Shown piece after piece: positions 14,239 through 28,900 of a stretch of DNA of 64,000 nucleotides; positions within the stretch are counted from its first letter, which is position 1, and every line of letters begins with the position of its first letter. The position numbers and the translations under genes were made by a program. A model generated the notes under the pieces. It was not told where the DNA came from, made no database searches, and saw only the letters and a list, made by a program, of their open reading frames with translations. Source of the stretch: Thunnus maccoyii (Eukaryota > Chordata > Actinopteri > Scombriformes > Scombridae); NCBI RefSeq assembly GCF_910596095.1, contig NC_056538.1, forward strand, positions 7,620,001-7,684,000, given 5' to 3'.

Positions 14239-16703
14239 GATGGAGGGCTGAGAGACAGATAGACCAGGAGGAAGACGTGTGGCGTTTGTTGTGAGGCATT
14301 GGTGGTGGAGGTTGAAATTCTTACTGGTGGAAACTGGGCGGAAAGTTACAGGCAGGGTGGGGTAGAAGGAAGGAAGAGTAGAGGAGCATGATGATAAAAC
14401 AGGGCAGAAATAAGTGGAAGAAGAGAGAGAGAGAGAGAGAGGCAGATGGGGAAGGGGGGGTATGGGAGGGGCGTTGGGGCAGACCTATAGTCTGAGTCTT
14501 CTGAGGGTCTTGCTGTCACTGTTCTGTTGCTTCTGTTTTAGAATATTTTTTAAGATAAAATATTCAGCTGCTGTCATTTTGCAATTGAATTTGGTTTTAT
14601 TCTGTGATTTTAAAATATATTTTTTTATATTACTGCTGCTGCCTGTGTATACATATATATGGAAATACTGGCATGTGTGTGTGTGTCAATGTGTGATATT
14701 GAGGTCAGTGTGTGTTAACTCCTCATTAAAGTGATGTGAGGATTACTCTGCGTGAGTCCGGGCCAGACCATGTGTCTCTCTGCACAGCACTCCTCTTCCA
14801 TCCAACAATGGGCCATATGAAATGAAGGCCCCATTCTGCTCACAGGTTACATTAAATGGACCTGCTGTTAGAGCACCATTACATGCCATTAGTCTATCTA
14901 AAGGGAATATATGTGCAAGAGCACGTGTGTGTGTCCATTTAGTAGGATTTGGGTTGACAGCAGTCTGTCATGGGTCTAGGCTAAAGATAAACTCAGGCTG
15001 TGGATGCTTACATCATGATGAACTACATAAGCATACAGTATACATGTATATAACCTACAGGGTTATATATAGTTATATTTATTGCTTCTGTAGACACAGA
15101 AACTAGATTGTCTATTTAGTTTACTGGCACTTAACTCCACCATTAAAGCCTTAATTACATTTTAATGTCATTCACCAATGTTAAACATTAGCTGTGTGCA
15201 ATTTCACATCAACTAAATATTGTTATATATCACTTCTATTATTATATATGTTAAATATACACAGAAACTAAAAAGCATTGATCAGTAGAGAGAGATGCAC
15301 TGCCAGGTTTTGCACAAATAACTCAATGTGTTGTAAGATCCACCATCCTACAGAGGGGAAAGTTACATAGTTTTGATGATATTTTTTTAGTTGTGTGTTT
15401 TTATAGTTCTAAAATTAATCCTCCTTGATGACAACATAAGAAATCAACCATTTGAAGTTCACACAGAGAAAAATCATCCTTCTTAAATTATATCTAGGGA
15501 ACAAAACCCCAATCTAAAATGCAATCGTGTTAACTTTTTCATAGATGTTTGTTCTGCACACTTTAATATCCATAAGTGGTGACTTTCTAACTTTTATCAA
15601 CTCAAAGTAAAGATTTAACTTCAAGTTTGCAGCAGGAGTGTGCAGCTTTTATGGGTTGCCAGAAGGATGAACAATTATTTTAGTGATCATCTTAAGAATA
15701 GCCTGTAATCATTAGTTATTTCCAAGGCTGAGGGGTTTGAAAGATGTGTTGAGAAAACAAATTTGTCCTTACTTATCTTGCTTAAAGTCTCTATTTTTAG
15801 TCATAAAGCCACAGCGTCTGTAAACGTTATGCTGGTTGTGTGTGTTCATTCTCCAGCCTCTGCATGGTCCTGGTTGCAGACATAGTGTGTGTGTGACAGA
15901 AGAGCGTGTGTCAGTGTCATCATGGTGTATCTGTAAATAATGTCTGTCCAGCATCTTGATCAATTTCCCAGACTGCAGACCCCCTGCGGCATACATGTGT
16001 GTGTCCTGCTGTCTTCTGAGGGTAGACAGATCTCTAATCCACTGCAGACAGCAGCAGGTGGGGTCTGTACATTCTGTGTGTGTATGTGTAAGAGTGTGCG
16101 CGCCCATGTGTGTGTGTGTTAACTGTCATCATTTAGCCCCCTCCTTGACCAGTGTCTGGGGTTTTAGCAAGTTAACACCTGTTCTCATACTCATACACTT
16201 GTAATAAGATGAGTAATTTCAGTTGCATTTGCATACGCAGACGATTATCAAACCACTTAAAAATGTTTCATTTCCATAACTGAAAACCAGAAGGTGTTTT
16301 GCAATTAATACTTCTATGAAAAGCAACCACTGACTGTAATAAAAAGCAGGTTCATGGCCATTTTGAGTTGCACACACATTATGTAGAGCAGCAGTTTTAC
16401 ACAAATATGGATTATTAATGAAGCAATTTTTCTTTCTAGTGATGTGAGCTTCTTATTAACTCAACATTCATGTTATTGTAATTCATTAAAATTCATTGTT
16501 TTTTAAAATGACTGTGTTTCATTAAAACAAATTAAAATATATTTTCGCTTATGTGCTTCACAACAGTTTGTGTATTTGTGTATTACATTAATAATTAATT
16601 CTGTTTTAAAATAATGTAATTTATTGAACAGATCAGATGATACATCACTCAGCAGAGAAAGAAGTTATTCTTCATTTAGGCAGATGGTTTTATGGCCAAC
16701 ATG

Positions 16704-16704
16704 C

Positions 16705-16751
<47 letters not shown>

Positions 16752-16831
16752 ACACACATAGTCTTCAACTTGATAAAACAAAGCTCATATGTGCATTCAT
16801 GCGTAGTTTCATATGCACTGCCTTATGAAGG

Positions 16832-16886
<55 letters not shown>

Positions 16887-17193
16887 CCCCTCTGGGCATG
16901 TGTTCTGGGAGCATGTGTGTGGTGGTGTGCTGGTGTGGTGGAGAAGGGGGACATTATTGTTGCGGGTGGAGGTGGGTGGGGTAAGTTTAAGTGCATGTGT
17001 GTGTGTGTGTGTGTGTGTGTAGCGTGGTACAGTAGCTTGCAACCAACCCCCCCACCCAACCCCAACCTGCACCCCCACCACCCCATATGGCAGTAGACAG
17101 CAGTAGTAATCATGGAAGTGGAGCAACAGGCCCTGAGCTTCACTAATCCTCAGCCACACTCCGACACGTGCCACACTGATGCATATACCCACC

Positions 17194-17227
<34 letters not shown>

Positions 17228-17412
17228 TCTGTGCAGACACACAACAAGCAAAGCAGCACACAAATGCATACACAATTGGATAGAATACAATAGAATACAA
17301 TGTACATTATATTGTTTGCATCACTATGTAAATGTATAAAGGCCAGGTGGACCCACCACTGGTGCCTCCACAAACCCAGGATTAACATGCATCATTAAGA
17401 ACACTGTGTCAA

Positions 17413-17452
<40 letters not shown>

Positions 17453-17931
17453 ACACACACACACACACATCTTGTAATTTGCAGACACTATCTAGCATGC
17501 AGGAGCCATAGTGCACCATCTCTCACTCTCAACTCTGCATGAGTCTTTTACATTGCATACAATTCATGTTTAATCTCTTTTCACAAAGCTATAGCGTGCT
17601 TGTTCATTTAAAACCTGAGCTATGCTGATAGAAAATCAGTGTTTTTTTAAATGACAAAAAGTACTTTACACACACAAACGCACATGTACTCGCACACACA
17701 AATAGAGTCACACACGCACTTGCTGCAACACGTACACACACAAAACCCTTTAAGTGTGACGCACAAGGAGACAGAGCTACAATGGTTCTCTTATTGTTAA
17801 TTGGCCGTTTAATCCTGAGGAATGCGTCTGATTAGTACCCACCGGTGGGTCAGGATCTTGCTCAACACTCTCCTTCACAATGGACAGGCTGTAACAGAGA
17901 TCTGGAAGCAAGCACACGCGCACACACTGCT

Positions 17932-17970
<39 letters not shown>
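16704..17970. repeat. Microsatellite-dense block (CA/GT)
   Basis: Six long dinucleotide tracts in 1.3 kb: CA 16704-16759, GT 16832-16881, GT 16996-17020, CA 17197-17226, CA 17419-17470 and CA 17935-17970. CA and GT alternate, so neighbouring tracts are inverted copies of each other. Long Thr-His or Cys-Val open frames on both strands here are artefacts. Confidence 0.9.
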
Positions 17971-17971
<1 letters not shown>

Positions 17972-18944
17972 GCAAAGGTGCGCACACACGCCATGAAACA
18001 CACAATTGAGCATCGATGCATGTGTGTGCAAACATGCTGGGCCAAGGTGGCCTCACTTACCCCCTGCAGTGAAAAAAGTGACCACACATATACAGCAGTA
18101 CACGCAGCATGCAACCCTGCTGTAGACAAGCTAAAGATGTAGAAAATGTGATTTGAAGGTTTGGATGGATTTTCAGGAGCCTACAATCACACTAAACATT
18201 TCTTTCTCTTGTGCATATGTCGTATCCATTGTTTGTCCTCCAGAGTCTTGTCAATCACTCCTTTGAGCGGCCGAAAGTCTCACCAGAAAGAAGCAAAGAA
18301 TAATGTTTTTTGCATATCAGTATGAGAATCTAGTTAGCTTGCTAGCTCACTAACTAAAAGCAAAGAACATTTACAGTAAGAACACAGTCACACCATCTAT
18401 TTGACTATGGTCATAACTGACTACAAGCTACATCACAGAGCTTTCCTACTTTGACAATAAAGTATTTCATATAGCTCTCTCAATTTTGGACTCTTCAAAG
18501 GCCTTCAATGTTAAGACCTTTTGCAATCAGTCAACGGTGCAAATTCATGACAAATTACACCAAAGTAAGTTACACTTATTTCTGTTGATTATAGTGATAA
18601 CATATAAATGAGTTGTTTTCTGTGCAAAGTTTTGCGGTCATAGGTGCCACTGTGACTGGGCCTATTAGGGCTCAAATGTTTGTTTTGGGGTTGGGTGTGT
18701 GTTGAGACTTTGTGCATGCTACAGTGGTCTACATGCACCACAGAGTCCATTGTGCTTTAGTATATTTACAGTAGTGTGAAAAGGTTGAAACAAACTGAAG
18801 AGAATAGGAAGATTTTATGTTAAGGAGATGTTTCTGACCAGTAAGGGATGAGTAGAAGAAATAGACTAAGAGACAGAGATGGCCAGACTTGTAACAAGTA
18901 TAGGTAGGGTCAGATGTGACAAGAGTCTACATGTGTGCACTTGA

Positions 18945-19135
18945 GTGTGTGTGTGTGTGTGTGTGTGTTCTGTAGGAGGTCCAGGCAGGCTGCATCACTG
19001 CTGACACACTGCTGCTGGTAAATCCAGCTTAGTGTGTCTAAAACAGGCCTACGAAATCTGCCACAGGGCCCCTAATGCTAGGGCCGCTGTCACCCTCAAT
19101 CACTCACACACACCTAATCCCCACGCCGTGACCCA

Positions 19136-19161
<26 letters not shown>
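18945..19161. repeat. GT and CA microsatellites
   Basis: A (GT)n tract at 18945-18968 and a (CA)n tract at 19137-19161, about 170 bases apart and in opposite sense. Confidence 0.85.
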
Positions 19162-19166
<5 letters not shown>

Positions 19167-21602
19167 GCCTGACTACCCGATGCTCTGGGCCCATTCAGCT
19201 CGGCAGGCAGTCCCAGTACCAGGAGACACCAGCCACAGGGTCAACATTTCAGATTGGAGGAGGAAGAAAGGAGGGGGTGGGGGCGAGTTAGGAAAATGTT
19301 GTGTGCAGTACTACAAGGAGTTTTGGCAAGGAGGTAGTGAACAGGTGGAACAGGTGGTCAGATGGGGCAACAGCAGATAGAGGAGCAGAATAGTGGAAGA
19401 GGAGGAGGAAAGCTGAGGTGCATGGAGGTTGTGATGTGGGAAGGATAACAGGAGTGGTAAAGGAGAAGTGGTATCAATGGAGGGGTGATGAAGAACGTAG
19501 CCATGGGGGAGATAAAGGTGAGGGCTGTGAGGAGGGAAAGAAGTGCAAAAGAACCTAGAAATGCATACAGGTCTGGTAGTAGAGTAGGTATGATAAAGAG
19601 AAGAAGAGTAAGGGTTTTAACAGACAGTGTGTGAGACAAGTTAAACTGTGATAAAAGAGATAAAGTAACACATAAAGGCTGCAACTAATTCTCAATTGTT
19701 TGGTCTATAAATAGCGGAAAGATTGCCTCCACAATTTCCTAAAGTCCAAGGTGTCTTCTTAAAATAACTTGTTTTGTCTGTTCAATATTCCAAAACCTAA
19801 AGATATTCAATTTACTATTACTTAAGACAAGCAGCAAATCCTCACACTGGACAGGCTGGAATCAGGGAATCTTTGGCATTTTATTACTAAATGGTTGGCA
19901 GTATTACACAGCAAAATTATGTATATTGGAACACCATTCTTAGAGTGATCTACTACAGATACTCTATAATAAATTATCAGATAATCTGACCAATGTTAAA
20001 ATCTCTAAAATCTGTTTTCCTCTGATGTTTGAGGAAGCCTGACAGTAAGGTCAAGGTCAAGAGTGTGGAAAGGCCTTTTTCATGAGAGATATTTTAACAT
20101 GTCACAGTAGGAAAAGCACAATAAGTAGTCAAACTTAATTTAGCTGCTTCAGTTTCAGGTTCCTGGTACACTGTTGTGGTTTACTGGGACATTTGAGTAG
20201 AACTGAGCCATCGTCAATGTTACTAGTAACCCCTGTGGTTTTCCGACTACGACAAAAGTACTCCAGTGACATACCCAGTAAGGAAAAGGATAATTTAGCA
20301 GAGTATGGACAACATGCAGAACATACAACTTCATGACAGCATGCTGACATGGTGCACTAATTGCTGTGATGACAACAACACTGGATGATAGAGTTTGACC
20401 TGTCTGGCTCTTTAATTTCTGGGTGCATCTTTCATGTCTTTCTGTATTCATGCAAAGTGGATGTCTTTTGGTCCTAACAAAGGATCTCTTTTTTGTGTTC
20501 TCCCAGGTTATCATACACCTGCAGTGCCAGACATGAGGATGAAGATGAAGATGAAGCTTCAAGTCACTAGTTTGAGCACCAGCCTTCTTTCCAAATATTT
20601 CGCTTTGTATTAAAATGACTAGTTTACTTTAGCAAAACCTGCAAGCAAAGATACTAAGTACAAAGTAAATGTATGTTAACTCATGGTTATGCATCCATTA
20701 TTGGCTTTACTGTATGTTGCAGTGCAACACTGTCATGGGATTGAAGTAGGCCAAAAGATTTCATATACTAGGATTTGTACCTTTACACACACACAGTTTT
20801 TATCTACAAGGACATGAGATGCTCTGGCCCGTAAGGTAAAAGTGGATGCAGAGAAGAATTAAGTTAAGAGGCCTATCAATGTAACTTAGGACGGTCTTGA
20901 ACTAGTAGCTTTAAGGAGACTAGCGGGGCTTTTTGCTGCTCTCACTGAGAGTCAGCAATATAGGCCTCTCAGCCTAAATCCTAATTGTGTCTGCAAACAA
21001 ACTGAGGATCCACTATCACACTATCCTTCTTCTCAGTCACAGAAGTATGGTATTGTGACTAGTCAAACGAGTCCATTTTTTTAATCTTAATGAGCCTACA
21101 ATATTATTTTTATCTTTTATATTTGATATCTTACATTCTACCATGTCATGGATCACATACACATACTGTAAGTAATTGTTTAAGTCAAAACTAACTCTGC
21201 TCCCAGGTTGTTAATTCCAGATTCACCTCCACTGTCACAAATAGACAGAAAACTCGTATTCACTTAATGCTTCACACAATAGTGTTTGCATTTCAGGTAA
21301 GTAAGGATGGAAATGTGTTGGTTGATGTTGAACAGAGAATAATTTTGTAATGTTTTTACGTGTAATAAAGATCATTTTTGATGTAGTGTCAGTCCTATAG
21401 AACTAATAAAAGTCTATTAATCAACATAATTTTCCTAAAAAGTGTTACTTTGAAGAATAAAGTAAAAACAGACTCACATGGCTGCTGTCTGTCATTGTAT
21501 ATATTCATGTTTAAGTGTGAATATGTGTGTTTGTGTGCAGAAATGCCACATTCATGCAGACTGGCTGGTGACATTCAGTAATTGAATGGGTCACTGAGTG
21601 TG

Positions 21603-21605
<3 letters not shown>

Positions 21606-21636
<31 letters not shown>

Positions 21637-21682
21637 ATACACACACACACACACACACACACTCACACACACACACACACAC
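21606..21682. repeat. Long (CA)n microsatellite
   Basis: About 75 bases of CA repeat with CCATA and CTCA interruptions. Overlapping frames on both strands are low-complexity. Confidence 0.95.
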
Positions 21683-22936
21683 GACGCACACATAACAAGA
21701 TGTCGTGCCAGGATTGGCTGTCTGATATACACATGCAATCTCCGAAGACTCGGAAGTGCAATTGTTTACAAGAGTCAAAATAGATTTCCCCAGAATAGAA
21801 AAGTACAAACAGAAACACTGAATTCTGTTATGAAATACTCAGAGGAAGTTAGAACCAGACACAACATTGCCATCTAGTGGTCATATGAAGTAGTTCAGTA
21901 TAACCTGCAGTACTGTGGACAGTTTGGATGGACCTGAGGAGCCAGTAATGAAGATTTGCTACATGACTTTCTGCATGATATAGATTGATGCATTATTAAA
22001 AAAAAAACAAATTATAAATACTACTATTATTACTGCTAAAAAAGTGAACACATTGGCATTAGTGATACTGACTTCTCATGAAAATACTCTTCACTTAGTT
22101 GATGGCTCATGGATACATCTCCATATCAACAAAGATCTGATTTGTCGGAATAAGTTGTAGATTTTATTCAGGCCCTTCAAATCAGAAAACTGACCTACAA
22201 ACAGCCAATAACAAGGACGTTGACCTCAGGTAATGTGATTACCTCACTGATGCCATCTGCTGTTCAACAAGGGGAATGTTGTTCAACCAGGACATTTGGC
22301 AAAATTTGGGAAATAAACACAATATCTATCCGTTTTAGTTACAAAAGTTGATACTCTTTACTCCTTGACTTAAAGCAAAACAGTCATTTTTAAATTGGTT
22401 GACAATGAGTCCAATGGACAATTTTTATTGCAATTTTTGAAGTGTGGCAGTGACTACAAGAGTGGTGTTATAAACTTACAGTATTAAATAAGATATGTGA
22501 CAAATATTCTGTACACATCCTAACAAATGGAGAGGCTGTCATGACAAATACCTGAAACACTTCATTTTAAACATTGAAGAATGTTTTGAAGAATTATGGA
22601 GGCAAGATGTCACAGCTTGTCTTGTCCACTCAAGTTGATCAATATGCCAAATCAGATATTTAAACCTAGTTACACAATGTCTGTCCATGTTACTATATTG
22701 AATAAAAAAGCCCACCAGAAATGTCTTGTAAAATACTATGAATCAAACCTACAGCAATCCTTTATAACAGAGTTTCTTCTTCAGGTGTGCATGATTAAGC
22801 TTCCTGCGTACACCAAGTGTAAGCTAGTGTACTTCTGGATTTCAGATTGTAGGTAGCAGTGTTTTTAAATTGGGCTAAATCAAGCACACCGAAAATGAAA
22901 TACTACGATGAATCTTGGATGTTTGTTGGGGCACCT

Positions 22937-25900
22937 TTACTCCCGTTCTGCAATGGCAACCAGGTGGGTTTCTATCTCTGCCTCCGACAGTGTCCTAATG
23001 GAGGAAAAGGGGAGGAAATGAGAAGAGAAAATGAAAATGGGAATAAAAGTCAGAGGTAAAAAGGAAAAAAGCAAGGAGTGAACAGGGAGTCATGTGAGAC
23101 AGATAGCATGACTACTGCATCAACCACATCAACTTTTTGATCTATTCTCAAAGGTTAGTTTAACAGAGATTAAGATATATATTAGACATACAAGCATGAA
23201 CATTGTGACAAAGTATTAGACTAATAATATGAGAGCAAAAAGTCAGACGACACTTACGCTTAAGAATGCAAAGCAAAACTACAATCAAAACCACATAAAG
23301 ACATAACAAAGTAACATTTCTGTGTGTGTCAGGCAAAAAGATAATAAACCAGAACAGTAGTAGTCCCTTGTTGCATCTGGGCCATAACAGCCTTCATCAG
23401 TTTAAATTCCTCATACACCTTTTGACTGAGAAAAAGTGAGAAAAATACTCTCCTATGTTGAGTACAAAGGTCTGAGAAAAGTTACCTGAACTTAGGTTTT
23501 TCTTTGGTGACCACACCGATCTCCAGCTCACTGGCCTTGAAATCCATGGACAGCACAGAGGCCAGACAGGATATAGCCAACTGAAAGACACAGATGTGTA
23601 AGGTGAGTGTGCTGATAAGCTTAAATACATGGTAATAAATTCCTCTCCCAGACATGATTTTCAGGAAATGGTTGCAATGGGACGACACCCTGTGTACCAA
23701 AACAGAGTTTAAACAGAGTTTACGTCTGCTTGACCTACGTGTCTGGACAAGAGCAACATTAACTACAGACATTTGTATAACATGCAGGATGTTGAAAGGA
23801 GTCTTGAACTCCTTCCTTTACCTGTACTTATTACACGGCTTTGTTGAATATTCGATTCTGATTGGTCAATTATGGCATTGTATGGCCTTTTATTTCTCAT
23901 TAGCAAACCGCTGCTGTGAATAACAGACCGTTGCTATGGAATGTCAGCATCATTCGCAACACCATGTGGCAAAAAAAAAGTTAGCTTTCCGTTACTCCAT
24001 CTCAGCTACAGATATCCGGCTATGTTTAGAGTGGTGTCTCAGAAGAACCACAAAGATGGTTCTTCTGAGACACAAGAACCACAAAGACCAAGAACCAAGA
24101 CCAAGAACCAAGAACCACAAAGATGCCAAAGATCCATGTAAAAATTACGGGGTGCATCTTCACTGAGCCTGACAATCCAAACTGCCCGTTGCCAATTTTA
24201 AAAAGTATTTATCCCTTTACCCTCCTTACACTAAAGCTGTCTACTTTCACCCACTAAAAAAAGTCCAACAGCTACTGAACAGACAAGCAGCGTGGTACTC
24301 CCCTTTGAGCCCTTGGGGCACAATTTCCTCAAGCAAATGTTACCCCAAATCAGCTAGGCAGCCGGGCTTTCAAGGAGGTACACCAATCACAGCTTGAGGA
24401 GCACAGCTGTCCAACTCCTCTCAGGCTGGTCTTTAGAGTAGGGAGATAATGTCTGTGATTGGCCACAGATGTGAGAGCAGCCTGAGGAGCTATTGGACTC
24501 AAACCATTACGGAAAGTGAAAAGTGGAGCAAGATCCTGTCCTCCAGTTCAGGCAACGGCAGCAGATCTGGTGAGCGCCTCTCCTAGTGGCTTATCGCTAC
24601 ATATTAACTCAAGCAATAAGCGATAGTGATAATACTAATAGTTACCAGGTCTAACATTAGTAACAACTGTGTTTCCAGATGTGTCAACTGCAAAGCCCAA
24701 ACAGGAAAGAAACATAGAGATCAATGAAGACAGAAACATCAACATCAATATTCCCAAAGAAGTCCCATTCACCTTGTCTCACTTCACCATCAATGAAAAT
24801 GTTCAGTTTAACATGAATTATAACACTAAGTAGGTTAATCTTAGGAAGGCTACAGAGTTTATGTTGCTATGCACGCAGTTCCAACCGGAGGATCTGATGT
24901 ACTACTGTTTTAGCAGAAGTAATAAAATCATTTTTAAATCAATATTTTGTGTAAAATTATTCATTTCTTTAGTTAAGTTGTCGTGTAATAAGCAAGGTAA
25001 TGTACAGGGAGTGCATCAAGAAGTAAACCACTTCAGTGTGTTTCAAGACCCCTCCGCTTTCCATCGGGGTCCTGCATCACCCTGTCCAGGTTTATTTTGC
25101 AATGGTATTTCTGTTACAGGAAGGCTCCCCAGCAGCCTTTACCAGGACTAGTCTACTCTTCCTTCCCTGGACTAAAAATTAATCAGTGCCACACTCAGTA
25201 GATCATCATGTTTATTCAGCTCGATTAATTAGATTTCACTCTACCTGCACCGTCCTGTCATGAGTCAGCTCAGGCTTTTTCTTCAGTTTCTTCTCCAGGT
25301 AGCTGTTGGCCTCTGTCTGTTTGGCGCCAACTGCTGTGGCTCTGAAGCCACAGTAGTAGCCTGCAGGGTCACATTTGTACAGGACGGGACCCTGCTGAGG
25401 GTCCATAGCCATCATGATCATACCTGGGATGAAACCAGAGGAGAAGGAAGAGGAGGATGAAGGATAATATAAGAGAAAATAAGGCATGAAAACGTTCTTT
25501 GAGTCATTATAAGGAAGATGTTTTTAATATTCTGTACACTCAGTGTATGTGAAGTCATTCTATAATAATTCCCTGAGAGCTTTTACACTTTAGTGTCTTT
25601 TTAACTAAAATTGAACATTCAGAATGCAATAAAAGGAAAATACATGCGTTGGAATGAGATAATTTATGGAAAGGTAAATCAGAGAAAAAAAAAAGACAAA
25701 GCCAAGGAGACAATGTTCTGATTTAACAATAATAATTATTTTGCTAAATAGGATGAAATATTTATTGATGCATAAATCAAGACTCTCACTCACAGCAGCC
25801 AAGAGGCCTCATTTCAGCATTTTGCGTGTAGACCTGGGAGATATCAGCCAACCTACGACACAACATGTCTGCATTGATGTCGTAACCAAACTTATATTTC

Positions 25901-28900
25901 CATTCTCCTGCTTCCACTCGCGCCCGGTGAACCTGGGAACGACTGTCCGCTGCACAGGACAGAAAAGGAGGGGATGTAGCTTTTTAACACCATTTAATCA
26001 ATATTATCTTTGAAACAAGATAAAAGTGTAATTACAGTAACCGCAAAATACTAGGAGCAGTTATTACTACTGTACATATTGCACTGTTGTCCAGACTGTC
26101 TCAAATGAAAATCTCATGAAGGAAAAGGAAAAGAAAAAGTCTTTAAGAAAAGTCTTTATGAAGTGAAAGAGCAAATGCAAAAGTGACAACATCCACTTTG
26201 CAAACGAAAGCAACAGGGTTTTTATTTCTTACAATATTACTGGTGTGAGTTTAAAAACTCATCACATTACAGTACTGTATTACAACTTCTTGGACAATGA
26301 CTTGTTGTCTGTGTGCTGAATACTTGCCATTGTGTCCAGTCATCACACAGCCGACGCGAGGGGTCAGTTTGAACATGTTGGTCACAGTGGAGGAATCCAG
26401 CAGCTTGTCCTGCAGTTGAGAAAGGTCCCAGTGTCACATGCAACTTACAAAATTGTTTATATATAATATATTTCACTGTGCATGTGAAATATCAACACCA
26501 TATTTACAACAAATACATGACTGCGTAATGTGTTAGCGTGCAGTTCAACCAAACTTTAACAGAGAGGTTTTATTTGGTAAAAAAGATTAATGATGTACAA
26601 CAGATGCATGTGGAGGCAACATGTTTCATTTCCCATAATGTGAATCTCATTAAAGATGAGGTTTCTAAATGAAAAGATTCTGCAAAATCTTGCTTGATCT
26701 TTGCTGTCCATTATCATTTTAAGTCTTCAGGATAAAACTTCAGCACTTTCTGAATGCACTTAAAGCTTGTCAAAATTAAAGTAGCCTCTGGCTTGGAAAT
26801 GTGAGAAGTGGCATCATTATTGCAGCGTCTTATTCATGCATTTGACTGTCAAGTCAGCGGAACACTATAGTCACGACTCTGAGGTGTTTCGCTTCAACTC
26901 ACATCATCCCACTGAGAAAGTGTGTATGTTAGTGTGTGTGTTAAATGTCTTACAGGTATTTTCTTTTGTGTGATCACCACAACGCTGTCTGTCCCCCGGA
27001 TTCCCACTGAAGTCAACCCGCTCTGGGAGATGGCTTTGAAAGCATACTCTGCATGACAGCACATGTGACAAGAGAAAAGGATAGAAAGTTTTTTTAATGA
27101 AACAGTGTCAATTCTTGTTCATCTGTGGAGAACATCATATTGCATCCTTCACTTCATCAGTGTTATGATGAACTTTGAGGAACAATTTATTGTAGGACTA
27201 ATGTTACACTAAAATAATGTACATAAATATTACCAACAGAGAATGCAACATTGTTTAACCACTGAAATTACACTCCCCGGCCACTTTATTGGGTACACCT
27301 GTTCAACTACTCTTTAACGCAAATATCTAATCAAACAATCATAAGGCAGCAACTAAATGCATTTAGGCATGTAGACATGGTCAAGTTCAACCCAAGCATC
27401 AGAATGGGGAAGAAAGGTGATTTAAGTGACTTTGAATGTGGGATGGTTGTTAGTGCCAGACAGGCTGGTCTGAGTATTTCAGAAACTGCTGATCTGGGAT
27501 TTTCATGCACAACCATCTCTGGGGTTTACAGAGAAAGGTCCGAAAAAGAGAAAATATCCAGTGAGCAGCAGTTCTATGGGCAAAAATGCCCTGTCAGGTC
27601 CATCCCTCCATGGTGGATCTTATGCCCCCCCACCTGTACCCACCAATCTATGCCATGTTGCACCCTCCATGTGACAAAATTAATTTTCTAATAAAAAGAA
27701 AAAATATGTGTTTGCATTTGTGCTTACATTTGAGATTATGTAGATAAAACCTGTTGTGGTGCATAATTTAATTGTGATTTAGCAGCCTACATAAAACACT
27801 GAATTATCGCTTTTATTATTTGTCAAAAGTGTCAAAAAATAACACAGTGGTTCCTTGATGGATTACCAAACCCCTGACCAAACCCCAAACCGAGTGACGG
27901 CTTGTTGTAAAGAGTGAAAGGCATGCGAAGTCGCTACATACATCCGTAACAGAGATATTATTAAAAGTATTAAGTGAGTGCTTTTGCGATCGTAGGTGAC
28001 CGATGCAATGCCTGAGGGTTGATATGAGGGGTTCTCTTGTCACATGGTGGTATTGGTATTATAGTGTTGTAAAAATATACGTTTCCAACCATGTTTAAAG
28101 TCCGGTCCCCCTGTGAAAACTGAATGCACCCCGTTTAATTTGTCCTAGTTACTTGGCTGTGCCTTGATGATGGCAGAGATCAGAGGACGATGGCCAGACT
28201 GGTTCAAGCTGACAGAAAGGCAACAGTAATTCAAATAACCACTCGTTACTACCGAGGTATGCAGAAGAGAATCTCTGAACACACAACACGTCTAATCTTG
28301 AAGCAGATGGGCTACAGCAGCAGAAGACTGGGTGCCACTTCTGTCAGCTAAGAACAGGAAACTGAGGCTAGAAGACTGGAAAAATGTTGCCTGGTCTGAT
28401 GAGTCTTGATTTCTGCTGCTTCCAGCAGGATAACGCACCATGTCACAAAGCTCAAATCATCTCAAACTGGTTTCTGGAACATGACAATGAATTCACTGTA
28501 CTCAAATGGCCTCAACAGTCACCAGATCTCAATCCAATAGAGCACATTTGGGATGCGGTTGAACAAGAGATTCTCATCATGGATGTACAGCCGACAAATC
28601 TGCAGCAACTGCATGATGCTATCATGTCAATATAGACCAAAATCTCTGAGGAATGTTTCCAACACCTTGTTGAATCTGTGCCATAAAGAATTAAGGCAGT
28701 TCTGAAGGCAAAAGGGGGTCCAACCCGGTGTTACACAGAATTTGGCGACCCATCAGATTCTGTGGCCTGCAGTGTTGGAAATATTCAGATCCTTTACTTA
28801 GGTAAAAGTATCAATACCACAATGTAAAAATACTTCATTACAAGTAAAAATCCTGCATTTAAAACCATACTTAAGTAACATTAAAAGTATAGAAGTATAA

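Larger units (their letters stand above)
9034..22936. other. Gene-poor region upstream of crx
   Basis: About 14 kb without a supported protein-coding exon. The first 1.5 kb is relatively CpG-rich and must hold the crx promoter and any 5' UTR exon. After that come AT-rich unique sequence and a dense set of CA/GT microsatellites, mainly 13.6-14.2 kb, 16.7-18.0 kb and 21.6 kb. Open frames above 60 codons here are microsatellite-derived or lack any recognisable domain. Distal regulatory elements for crx are expected in such a region but cannot be identified from one sequence. Confidence 0.6.

Noticed and set aside
16692-17300. Long overlapping frames on both strands, His/Thr or Cys/Val repeats
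   Set aside because: They are translations of CA/GT microsatellites.
27377-28740. Active Tc1 transposase or a domesticated gene
   Set aside because: The coding sequence is split by 550 bases of unrelated DNA, shifted in frame and contains stops.
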